Assembly: GCA_900545995.1 (NCBI GenBank)
Contig: URBM01000032.1
Location: forward strand, 1-15,280
Direction: 5' to 3'
From: an uncultured Collinsella sp.
GTDB taxonomy: Bacteria > Actinomycetota > Coriobacteriia > Coriobacteriales > Coriobacteriaceae
DNA length: 15,280 nucleotides
Of this stretch, positions 1-6,993 are shown piece after piece. The notes under the pieces are model-generated. The model did not search any database and was not told the DNA's origin. It saw only the letters and a program-made list of their open reading frames with translations. Positions within the stretch are counted from its first letter, which is position 1; each line of letters starts with the position of its first letter. The position numbers were made by a program, and so were the translations under genes.

Positions 1-31
1 TCGTGGGCTCGGAGATGTGTATAAGAGACAG
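1..31 (+). other. Residual Nextera transposase adapter (artefact)
   Basis: The first 31 bases match the Illumina Nextera Read 2 adapter apart from its first three bases. They end in the 19-bp Tn5 mosaic end at 13-31 (AGATGTGTATAAGAGACAG). Genomic sequence starts at about base 32, where the minus-strand HPPK reading frame becomes sensible. This is library sequence left on a contig end, not part of the organism. It should be trimmed, and any ORF that begins in it is spurious. Confidence 0.97.
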
Positions 32-1596
32 GTCTCGCCGTCCATCCAGAGCAGGTCCAGGTCGATGGTGCGCGGACCGTTGGCCTTGGCCTTTTTGGAG
101 CGGTCGCGCCCCAGCTCAGCCTCGATCTTCATGAGTTCATCGAGCAGCACCAGCGGCGCCAGCTCGGTCTTGATCTCGATGACGGCGTTGGCAAACGCGT
201 CCTGGCGCGTCTCGTAGGCCGGCTCGCTCTCGTAAATCTTGGAGGAGTTGGACACGCAGGTGAGTGGAATCTCGGCGATCATCTCGCGTGCAGCGCGGAT
301 GTTGTCGCAGCGATGCCCCAGGTTGGAGCCCACAGCCACAAACGCGCGGCGCGGCTGCGGCTTGGCAACCGCCCAGTAACCGTTCAGGAACTGCGCAAAA
401 CCCGCGGCGTCGTGCACGCGCACGATGTTGGCACCGGCCTGGATGGCGCCCAGGCACACGCCAAACGTAGCGGCATCGCGCTCGGCGGCCTCGGTCACGC
501 CCGAGACGGCGCCCACAAAGCGCTTGCGCGACACGGCGCACATGAGCGGATAGCCCAGTGACGCCATCTTGGCAGTCTCGCGCTGGATGACGATGTCCTC
601 GTTAGCCGACTTACCAAAGCCCGGGCCAGGATCAATGCAGATGCGGTCGCGCGACACGCCGGCATGGATGAGCGTGCGGGCCTGGTCGGACAGAAAGCCC
701 ATGACGCGGCGCATGATGGGCGCCGAATCGGGCAGGGTGAAGCGGCGGAGCTGCGAGGTGGGCACGTAGGCTTCCTCGCGGCGGGCGCTGCGGCGCATCA
801 TGGCGGCCAGGCGGTCATTGGGCTCCGATGCGGCCTCGGTGGCTGCGGGCGCGGCCTCGGGCGCGAGCGCGACGGTCTCGGCTGCAGCAGCCTGCTCGGC
901 GGCCGGCGTCTCCTGCTCGCTTGCAGGCTCGGACGTGGGCTCCGGTTCGCCAAACGGCAACGAGGGCTGCACCACGCCGCCCGGAAGCTTGGTCTCCGGC
1001 TTAGGATCGCCCAGCAGCTTGCCGCGACGGCGGCGAGCCGGCTTCTCGGCCTCACGCGCGGCCTCGGCAGCCGCCTCGCGCGCCTTCTCGGCAACAAACG
1101 CCGCTGCCGAGGTATCGAGCTGCACCGTTGCGTGCGTGCGGGTGGGCGCGGCGACCTCGCCGGCATGCATCACGATGACGCCGCAGGTACTCGTCTTAAC
1201 AAACTCGACCATCTTGGGATCGGTGAAGCCCGTCACGTCGTTGACGATCGAGGCGCCGCAGCGCACGGCCGCCTTGGCAACCGCCACATGACGCGTGTCG
1301 ATCGAGACGATGGCGCCCTCCTTGGCCAGCGCGCGCACCACGGGCAGCACGCGGCGAGCTTCCTCGTCGGGGTTGACCGGGGTAAAACCAGGGCGCGTGG
1401 ACTCACCGCCCACGTCGATGATGTCGGCGCCGGCATCGAGCATCGCCAGGCCGTACTCGATGGCGGCATCGGGGTCGAAGTGCTCCCCGCCGTCGCTAAA
1501 CGAATCGGGCGTCACGTTGAGGACGCCCATGATGCGCGGACGGTCAAAGCTGAGCTCATACTTTCCGCACCGCCATGTCTTGCTGTCGTTCGCCAT
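32..1596 (-). CDS. folP: Dihydropteroate synthase fused to HPPK (FolP-FolK), 3' end cut
   Basis: This is a bifunctional cytoplasmic folate enzyme. The synthase half joins pABA to hydroxymethyl-dihydropterin diphosphate, and the HPPK half makes that diphosphate. ATG at 1596 has AGGAGG six bases upstream (1603-1608). Synthase motifs seen are NVTPDSFSDGG (residues 27-37), DVGGESTRPG (61-70), SIDT, NDV, VMH (142-144), IDPGPGFGK, SRKRF and RVHD. Between about residues 147 and 275 lies a low-complexity Ala/Glu/Pro-rich insertion with an RRRRGK patch, where usual synthases have a short loop. HPPK begins near residue 417 with AFVAVGSNLG and shows GPRTIDLDLL just before the adapter junction, so about 105 of roughly 150 HPPK residues are present. 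The frame is continuous, with no stop between domains. The gene lies 95 bp downstream of the sirtuin on the same strand. A TACAAT box in that gap could be a -10 but lacks a good -35. The family calls are firm; the insertion's role is unknown. Confidence 0.93.
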
Positions 1597-1691
1597 GAAC
1601 ATCCTCCTAAAATGCCCACGCCGCCGAGCTTGGGGAGCTGGCGGCGGGGTCGCTTTGCACTCAGTCTTTCTATTGTATCCGCGCGCGCGGG

Positions 1692-2444
1692 CTAGAACGC
1701 AAACGCGGCCGCGATGTCGCAAGAAATCAGCAGGTCGGCATTTGCATCCTGATCGGTGGGAGCAAGGTTGCATATGGCCAGCGTATCGCCGGTAAAGTAA
1801 CGCGTAAGGCCCGCCGCCGGATACACCACGAGCGAGGTCCCACCCACAATGAGGGCATCGGCCGCGGCGATGGCGGCAACGGCACCGGTCAACACATGCT
1901 CGTCGAGCGGCTCCTCGTAGAGCACCACATCGGGCTTGATGCGCCCGCCGCACGCAGGACACACAGGCACGCCCGCGGCGTCCTCGTGCTCGCGCGAGCA
2001 AATCCACTCGGCGCTATAGACCGCGCCGCACGACTGGCAAATGTTGCGATGGACCGATCCGTGCAGCTCGAACACGCGCTGCGAGCCGGCCGCCTGGTGC
2101 AGACCGTCGATATTTTGCGTCACCACGGCGTCGAGCTTGCCGGCGCGCTCCAGCTCGGCCAGCTTGGTGTGGCAGCGGTTGGGTTTAGCGTTGAGCGCGA
2201 TCATCTTGGTGCGGTAAAAGTCGAAGAACTCCGCAGGATGCGCCTCGTAAAAGCTATGCGACAGCATGGTCTCGGGCGGATAGGCAAACTGCTGGTGATA
2301 CAGGCCGTCCACGCTGCGGAAATCGGGAATGCCACTTGCCGTGGAAACACCAGCGCCGCCAAAGAAGACCACGCGCTTATGGGTGCCGAACAGCTCCGCC
2401 AGCGCGGCGGAGGCCTGCTTGGGATCCGTTATTGCCTGCGTCAT
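1692..2444 (-). CDS. Sir2-family NAD-dependent protein deacylase
   Basis: A 250-residue sirtuin that removes acyl groups from protein lysines using NAD+, giving nicotinamide and O-acyl-ADP-ribose. Visible motifs are the NAD-binding GAGVSTASGIPDFRS, TQNIDGLH, the catalytic histidine in ELHGSVH, two CxxC zinc pairs (CQSC and CPAC) and GTSLVVYPA. The length fits a single-domain bacterial enzyme. GIPDFRS without the Tyr/Arg pair typical of desuccinylases points to the class represented by the Thermotoga enzyme rather than SIRT5/CobB; this is inferred from motif memory. ATG at 2444 is chosen because GGAGG lies six bases upstream (2451-2455). An upstream in-frame ATG at 2495 has no such site. It is divergent from the exonuclease gene and precedes folP-folK on the same strand, so co-transcription is possible. 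Targets cannot be read from sequence. Confidence 0.93.
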   Translation of the reverse strand: MTQAITDPKQASAALAELFGTHKRVVFFGGAGVSTASGIPDFRSVDGLYHQQFAYPPETMLSHSFYEAHPAEFFDFYRTKMIALNAKPNRCHTKLAELERAGKLDAVVTQNIDGLHQAAGSQRVFELHGSVHRNICQSCGAVYSAEWICSREHEDAAGVPVCPACGGRIKPDVVLYEEPLDEHVLTGAVAAIAAADALIVGGTSLVVYPAAGLTRYFTGDTLAICNLAPTDQDANADLLISCDIAAAFAF

Positions 2445-2580
2445 ATGAGTCCTCCGTCCTTGTTGGTCGGGCAGCGTCGGGCGATGTCCCAGCATGCGGC
2501 CTTTGGGTCAGCACGCGCGGTGCCCACCACCGCCCCTGTTGCGCTAATCTTAAGCCTGCCAACCCCGTCGAAAGGACACC

Positions 2581-3399
2581 ATGCCTCAGACTTACACTTT
2601 CGCCTCGTGGAACGTAAACGGCCTGCGCGCCGTGCTCAAAAAGGACCCGAGCTTTATCCAGATCGCGCAAGAACTCGACGTCGATATCCTGGCGTTGCAA
2701 GAGACCAAGCTGCAGGAGGGCCAGGTCGATATTGACCTGCCCGGCTATCACCAAACCTGGAGCTACGCCGAGCGTAAAGGCTATTCGGGCACTGCGGTCT
2801 TTAGCCGCCAGGAACCGCTGCGCGTGCTGCACGCCGACGCACTGCTACCCTACGCCGGCGAGAACGAGGCGGCCGAGCTCGTCGCCCAAGCCGCAACCGA
2901 GGGCCGCGTCTGTGCGCTCGAGTTCGACAAGTTTTGGTTTGTCGACGTCTATACGCCCAACGCACAAAATGAGCTCGCGCGCATCGACGTGCGTATGGCC
3001 TGGGACGATGCCTACCGCGGCTTTTTGAACGCGCTCGAGCGCGAGACCGGCAAACCCGTCGTAACCTGCGGCGACTTTAACGTGGCGCATGAGGAGATCG
3101 ACCTTAAGAACCCCAAGTCCAACCGCGGCAACGCAGGCTTTTCGGACGAGGAACGCGGCAAGTTTACCGAGCTGCTCAACGCCGGGTTTACCGATACCTG
3201 GCGCGCGGCAAACCCCGACGTCGAGGGCGTCTACAGCTGGTGGAGCTACCGCTTTAATGCCCGCAAGAACAACGCCGGCTGGCGCATCGATTACTTCCTG
3301 GTAAGCGACGCAATCGCCGACAACGTACGCGACACCGGCATCCGCGGCGACATCTTCGGCAGCGACCACTGCCCCGTCACCCTCACGCTAGAACTCTAG
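2581..3399 (+). CDS. xth: Exodeoxyribonuclease III / AP endonuclease
   Basis: A 272-residue enzyme of the exonuclease III / AP endonuclease family. It nicks DNA 5' of abasic sites and trims 3' ends in base excision repair. Motifs occur in order: SWNVNGLRA near the N-terminus, ILALQETK with the metal-binding Glu, GYSGTAVFS, DVYTPN, CGDFNVAHEEIDL with the catalytic Asp/Asn pair, GFSDEER, a WWSYRFNARKNNAGWRIDY block, and C-terminal GSDHCPV with the catalytic Asp/His. Length is normal. GAAAGG lies six bases before ATG 2581. It is divergent from the sirtuin and convergent with the ECF S gene, so it is probably monocistronic. No clear promoter was found in 2445-2580. The symbol could equally be exoA. 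Confidence 0.95.
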   Translation: MPQTYTFASWNVNGLRAVLKKDPSFIQIAQELDVDILALQETKLQEGQVDIDLPGYHQTWSYAERKGYSGTAVFSRQEPLRVLHADALLPYAGENEAAELVAQAATEGRVCALEFDKFWFVDVYTPNAQNELARIDVRMAWDDAYRGFLNALERETGKPVVTCGDFNVAHEEIDLKNPKSNRGNAGFSDEERGKFTELLNAGFTDTWRAANPDVEGVYSWWSYRFNARKNNAGWRIDYFLVSDAIADNVRDTGIRGDIFGSDHCPVTLTLEL

Positions 3400-3415
3400 C
3401 CCCAAGTAATTCCTG

Positions 3416-3455
3416 GGGGGACAGAGGAAAACAGATTATGTGGCCCCTCTCCCCC
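3416..3455. repeat. Inverted repeat 1 between xth and the ECF S gene
   Basis: GGGGG (3416-3420) and AGAGG (3423-3427) pair with CCTCT (3446-3450) and CCCCC (3451-3455), with a two-base bulge at 3421-3422 and an 18-base loop. It lies 17 bp past the xth stop. No T-tract follows on either strand, so it is not a textbook intrinsic terminator, though it may still stabilise or end the convergent transcripts. Confidence 0.6.
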
Positions 3456-3463
3456 TATAAGGT

Positions 3464-3522
3464 GCGGTGGAATAGTTCCTGTTTGGGCAGCAAATAGCCA
3501 AAAACGAAAACCATTCCACCGC
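3464..3522. repeat. Inverted repeat 2 between xth and the ECF S gene
   Basis: GCGGTGGAAT (3464-3473) is the exact reverse complement of ATTCCACCGC (3513-3522). The 39-base loop holds a second small pairing, TTTGG (3482-3486) with CCAAA (3498-3502). It ends 27 bp before the S-gene stop codon on the opposite strand. It may be part of a bidirectional transcript end or a small dispersed palindrome. No poly-T follows. Confidence 0.6.
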
Positions 3523-3548
3523 AAGTTCGTGAGGGAACGCGAAATGCC

Positions 3549-4262
3549 TTACAGCCCGTATTTCACGACGACACGGTTAATGCGGCGACACCAGGGCTTG
3601 TACAGGGCGGCCAAAAACACGCAGGTCGCAAGGCCGTGCGTAATGTCGAACGGTGCGGCGGTGGCAAGACGCGCCGTGGCGCCCGCCCACGTGAGCGGTT
3701 GAACAAAACCGATGATGTCATACGCGTTGATTACCACGCCGTATAGCAAACCCGAAGCAAAACCGTAGGTCAGTAGCGCCGGCATGCGCACGGTTCCATC
3801 CGCACGGTCGAACGCGCCCGCATGCGCCAGCGCGCCGCCAACATAGCCAACCAGACCCCAGGCATACATCTGCCACGGCGTCCACATGCCCTGTCCAAAA
3901 AAGAAATTGCTGGTCAGCGCCGCCAGCGCGCCAACTATAAAACCATTACGGCGGCCAAGCGTCGCCCCCGCGATAATGGCGATAGCGCTCACCGGTTTAA
4001 AGTCGGGAATGGGCCCAAACAGGATGCGCCCCGCCGCCGCCAGCGCCGCCAGCACCAGCGTGGGCATAATCTGGCGCAAACCCGGACGAGATGCCTCGTA
4101 ACCCGCAAAGAACAGCGCGAGCACCAGCGCCACCACGACCAGCATGGCAAGTGCCGCCTGCTCAACGCCCGCTAGCAACGCCGCAGCCATCACCGCTGGC
4201 ACCGCCAGCAGCAACGGGATCTCCAGTTTTGTAAGCAGGCGCGCGACGCGATAATCCGTCAT
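3549..4262 (-). CDS. ECF transporter substrate-binding membrane subunit (S component)
   Basis: A 237-residue, very hydrophobic protein with about six to seven membrane segments. It is read as the S component of an energy-coupling factor importer, the subunit that captures a vitamin-like substrate. Support is its position directly after EcfT- and EcfA-type genes on the same strand, its size, and a loop GPIPDFKPVSAI followed by FFFGQGMWTPWQMYAWGLVG. This resembles S-component families of the riboflavin/cobalamin-type groups, but the substrate cannot be named from sequence. ATG 4262 is chosen: it starts four bases after the ATPase stop (4267-4269), and the predicted protein then begins MTDYRVARLL just before the first membrane helix. 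An in-frame upstream ATG at 4337 would overlap the ATPase by 71 bases and adds a non-membrane tail. No vitamin riboswitch was recognised upstream of the operon. Confidence 0.82.
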   Translation of the reverse strand: MTDYRVARLLTKLEIPLLLAVPAVMAAALLAGVEQAALAMLVVVALVLALFFAGYEASRPGLRQIMPTLVLAALAAAGRILFGPIPDFKPVSAIAIIAGATLGRRNGFIVGALAALTSNFFFGQGMWTPWQMYAWGLVGYVGGALAHAGAFDRADGTVRMPALLTYGFASGLLYGVVINAYDIIGFVQPLTWAGATARLATAAPFDITHGLATCVFLAALYKPWCRRINRVVVKYGL

Positions 4263-4266
4263 CCCA

Positions 4267-5910
4267 TCACGCCCTATAAAACACGTTGTCGGCAAAGAAG
4301 TCGGCCGGCGGCTCCATGCAGGCGATCTCACCGTCAAACATCATGGCAATGTCATCGGCAACCTGCTCGGCAAAATCCAGATCGTGCGTGGCCATAATGA
4401 CGGTGCCGCCAGCCTTCGCATGGTCACGCAGGGCGCGGGCGATGATGCGGCGGCTCTCCAGGTCCAAGCCCTTCGTGGGCTCGTCAAGCAGCAGCAGCTC
4501 GGGGCCGATCAGCAGCAGCTTTGCCAGTGCGAGCAGCTGGCGCTGTCCGCCCGAGAGGTCGTAGGGGTGGCGCGTCTCCAGGCCGTCCAATCCCAGTTGC
4601 GCCGCACGCTCCCGCGCCAAGTTCTCGTCATATCCGCAGGTCGAAGCCCATTCTATCAGCTCATCGCGAACCGTCTCGGCAACCAGCAATGCTTTGGGAT
4701 TCTGAGGCAGCAGCGCCGCCGAGGCCGCCCCGCGCACCATGCGGCCGCGCTGCAGCTTGGCGGTCTTCGCCAGCACCGAAAGCATTGTCGACTTGCCGCA
4801 GCCGTTACCGCCCGCAACCGCATGCACCGCGCCAGCCGAAAACGACGCATCGAGCCCGCGCAGCACCCAACCGCCCGCGCGATCGTAGCGAAACCAGCTC
4901 CCTGCCAGGGTGGTAGCCGACCCAGCGTGCATTTTTTGGAGTATTCTGCTTCCATCCGTGCGCGGGAAGGCTTCCGAGCCGTTCTCGAGCGACGTTTGCG
5001 CCACAAATTCAGACGATTTGTCCAATTCCGAACTTTTTTTCGCGCTCGATACGTCCCCGGGCGGCTCCAGAGAGCCCAAATTGTCCTCACGCCTGCTGAA
5101 TACTCCTTTATTTGCACATCGGATGGCACCCCACCCCAACATGTCATCGGAGAACAGCGATTCTCGGCGTCCCAAAGAAGCCATATCCGCCACCTCGCGC
5201 ACGCGACCGTCCTCAATCCGGTACGCACACGTCGCGTATTCGAGCATTGGGCGCGGCTGATGCGTCGCCACAACAACCGTGCAGCCCAGCTCGCGATTCA
5301 CGCGAAACAGCGCATGCAGAAAACTCTTCTCGGCAACGGGGTCGAGCTGAGACGTGGGCTCATCGAGCAGCAGCACGCGCGGGCGGAGCGCCAACACGGC
5401 GGCCAACGACAGCAGCTGCTTGCGACCACCCGAAAGCGTATCGGTATCGCGGTGGAGCCAATCCTCCAGCCCAAAGAAATAGCTGGTCTCGGCCACGCGA
5501 CGACGCATCTCGTCACGCGCTAGCCCCAAGTTTTCCAGGCCAAACGCCATCTCGTGCCACACGGTCTCGCACACAATCTGGTTCTCGGGATCCTGAAACA
5601 CATAGCCCACGCGCTCCGCGGACGTCCGAACATCCATGTCGGCAACGCTCTCGCCCAGCACGCGCAGTTCGCCAGCGCGCTCGCCCGTCGGCGCGATCTC
5701 GGGTTTGAGCAGCGAGAGTAGCGTCGACTTGCCCGAACCGGTACCGCCAACAAGCAGCGCAAACGCACCTTGGGAAACACGCCAATCAAGCCCCTCGAGC
5801 ACCGGTGCCTCGGCCCCGGGATAGGCAAAACTAAGGCCCCGCACCTCAATCGCAGGCACATCGGAGCCGCACGCCCCGCCCGTTACCGAGCAGCTATCCA
5901 ACCGAGCCAT
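4267..5910 (-). CDS. Fused ECF ATPase (EcfA-EcfA' in one chain)
   Basis: A 547-residue protein with two complete ABC ATPase domains, the motor of an ECF vitamin importer at the inner face of the membrane. Domain 1 has Walker A GGTGSGKST (55-63), Q-loop VFQDPENQ (104-111), signature LSGGRKQ (159-165), Walker B VLLLDEPTSQLD (179-190) and switch ATHQ. Domain 2 has Walker A GGNGCGKST (367-375), LLPQNP, signature LSGGQRQ (about 451), LLLLDEPTKGLD and ATHD. The Arg in LSGGR of domain 1 is less usual than Gln. Residues about 265-329 between the halves are Ser/Lys/Glu-rich, lower in GC, and bounded by inverted repeats (see 4927-5117). ATG 5910 shares its A with the EcfT stop (TGATG), so translation is probably coupled. 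Without the linker the protein would be near two normal ATPase lengths. Confidence 0.92.
   Translation of the reverse strand: MARLDSCSVTGGACGSDVPAIEVRGLSFAYPGAEAPVLEGLDWRVSQGAFALLVGGTGSGKSTLLSLLKPEIAPTGERAGELRVLGESVADMDVRTSAERVGYVFQDPENQIVCETVWHEMAFGLENLGLARDEMRRRVAETSYFFGLEDWLHRDTDTLSGGRKQLLSLAAVLALRPRVLLLDEPTSQLDPVAEKSFLHALFRVNRELGCTVVVATHQPRPMLEYATCAYRIEDGRVREVADMASLGRRESLFSDDMLGWGAIRCANKGVFSRREDNLGSLEPPGDVSSAKKSSELDKSSEFVAQTSLENGSEAFPRTDGSRILQKMHAGSATTLAGSWFRYDRAGGWVLRGLDASFSAGAVHAVAGGNGCGKSTMLSVLAKTAKLQRGRMVRGAASAALLPQNPKALLVAETVRDELIEWASTCGYDENLARERAAQLGLDGLETRHPYDLSGGQRQLLALAKLLLIGPELLLLDEPTKGLDLESRRIIARALRDHAKAGGTVIMATHDLDFAEQVADDIAMMFDGEIACMEPPADFFADNVFYRA
4927..5117. repeat. Inverted-repeat-bounded element inside the fused ATPase gene
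   Basis: On the plus strand, GTGCA (4927-4931), six bases, then GGAGTATTC (4938-4946) is mirrored by GAATACTCC (5098-5106), six bases, then TGCAC (5113-5117). All 14 paired bases match with identical internal spacing, and GC two bases further in also matches. The 191-bp segment coincides with the region joining the two ATPase domains and is more AT-rich than the flanks, including seven T in a row near 5034-5040. It reads through in frame on the minus strand (CANKGVFS at one end, RILQKMHAG at the other). It looks like a small non-autonomous element captured as linker. Direct flanking duplications were not evident. Confidence 0.6.
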
Positions 5911-6803
5911 CAGCCAAACCTCTTCTCATCAATCGCGTGCAACGCGCAAGGCAGCACCATCCAGGCAGCGTACACGACATAGCCCGGCCACGGCGCCGGC
6001 ACCGAGAGCTGCGGATAAAACGAATACTGCGTCGTCGCGGTCCACGCCACCGCCACCGCGGCAGCACCAAACAGCGCAAGCCCAACCAGCGCGGCAACGT
6101 CGCTGAGTCCCAGTCGATACCGCGCATACGTCGTACGACGCGTCGCGGCACCCCACCCGCGTGAGCGCATCGCGTCCGCGCGATCCAGCGAATCTTCCAT
6201 GCCCCAGCCCATCAACACGCTTGACGCCCGCAGACGCGAGCGCACGGGATCGGCCGGCGCGCGCCCCGGCACGTCAATCGCATCCTGCACCGCCAGCACC
6301 GTACGACCGCGGCGCAAAAACTGCGGGATAAGCCTCATGCACATCGAGATCATGAGCGCGATCACCGGTGCGGCATTACCCAGCAGCGCGAGCACCTTGT
6401 CGTATTCGAGCATCGACGCCGCGGCCTCAAACCACAGCACGCTCGCCACAAACAGCCCACCCATGCACAGGCCATATACCATGCTCTCCAGATACACCGC
6501 GCGCATGCCAATACGGAACAGCTCCGTCGAGCCCGAGGCACTAAACAGTGGATTGACCAGCGCGATAATCAAAATCACCGGCAGCTGCCAGCGAAGTGCG
6601 CCCAGCGTGCGGGCAGCCCCACGCGTCGCAAATCCATACGCCAACCCGCCCGCAAGTGACAGCGCAATCAGCACCGGCTGCATCGAGAACATGGTGAGCC
6701 CCAGCGTCAGCACTATATAGAGCGCCGGCACAGCTGGATGCGACATCGAGAATGCCGCGACGGGCTCGCCGCCAAACTCCTCTCGTATGTTGTCCACGGG
6801 CAC
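5910..6803 (-). CDS. ecfT: ECF transporter transmembrane subunit (EcfT)
   Basis: The integral membrane scaffold of an ECF importer (CbiQ/EcfT family), which couples the S component to the ATPases. The N-terminal SHPAVPALYIVLTLGLTMFS and the cytoplasmic coupling motif ADAMRSRGWG (the family's Ala-Arg-Gly motif, about residues 207-216) support this, as does its place ahead of the ATPase and S genes. About six hydrophobic segments are visible. The start is uncertain. GTG 6803 is preferred because GAGG (6812-6815) lies eight bases upstream. GTG 6797 is close behind, and ATG 6746 gives a typical family N-terminus (MSHPAVPAL) but lacks a good ribosome site. The frame stays open up to 6965, but that part is Arg-rich and unlike a membrane protein. 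The stop overlaps the ATPase start by one base. Confidence 0.88.
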   Translation of the reverse strand: MPVDNIREEFGGEPVAAFSMSHPAVPALYIVLTLGLTMFSMQPVLIALSLAGGLAYGFATRGAARTLGALRWQLPVILIIALVNPLFSASGSTELFRIGMRAVYLESMVYGLCMGGLFVASVLWFEAAASMLEYDKVLALLGNAAPVIALMISMCMRLIPQFLRRGRTVLAVQDAIDVPGRAPADPVRSRLRASSVLMGWGMEDSLDRADAMRSRGWGAATRRTTYARYRLGLSDVAALVGLALFGAAAVAVAWTATTQYSFYPQLSVPAPWPGYVVYAAWMVLPCALHAIDEKRFG

Positions 6804-6933
6804 CCCCGTCCCCTCGCTCAAACGACAGCTCCGCAGCACCGCCGCCATGCACGGCCAGCGCAAACGCCACGCCGGCGGCGCAAGCCTCAACCGCCGCAAT
6901 CCAATCGTTACGCGCTCAACATATGCCTGCGGT

Positions 6934-6961
6934 ATCATATTGCGCCGTGTATCGTTTCCAA
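6934..6961 (-). promoter_or_regulatory. Candidate promoter of the ECF operon
   Basis: On the minus strand, TTGGAA (6961-6956), a 16-base spacer and TATGAT (6939-6934) form a reasonable housekeeping -35/-10 pair. Transcription would start near 6927, giving a leader of about 120 bases before the preferred EcfT start. The leader is GC-rich with possible GGCGG/CCGCC stems but matches no riboswitch I recognise. The same palindromic stretch gives TATCAT on the plus strand, which could serve glmU, but with a weak -35. Confidence 0.5.
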
Positions 6962-6993
6962 GCACACGTCTCTATAACGTAACAGGAGATCAC

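Noticed and set aside
17..217. Small ORF starting at base 17
   Set aside because: It begins inside the sequencing adapter.
664..1695. Long plus-strand open frame of 343 codons
   Set aside because: It is antisense to folP-folK, has Arg/Gly/His-rich low-complexity sequence, no ribosome site and no recognisable domain.
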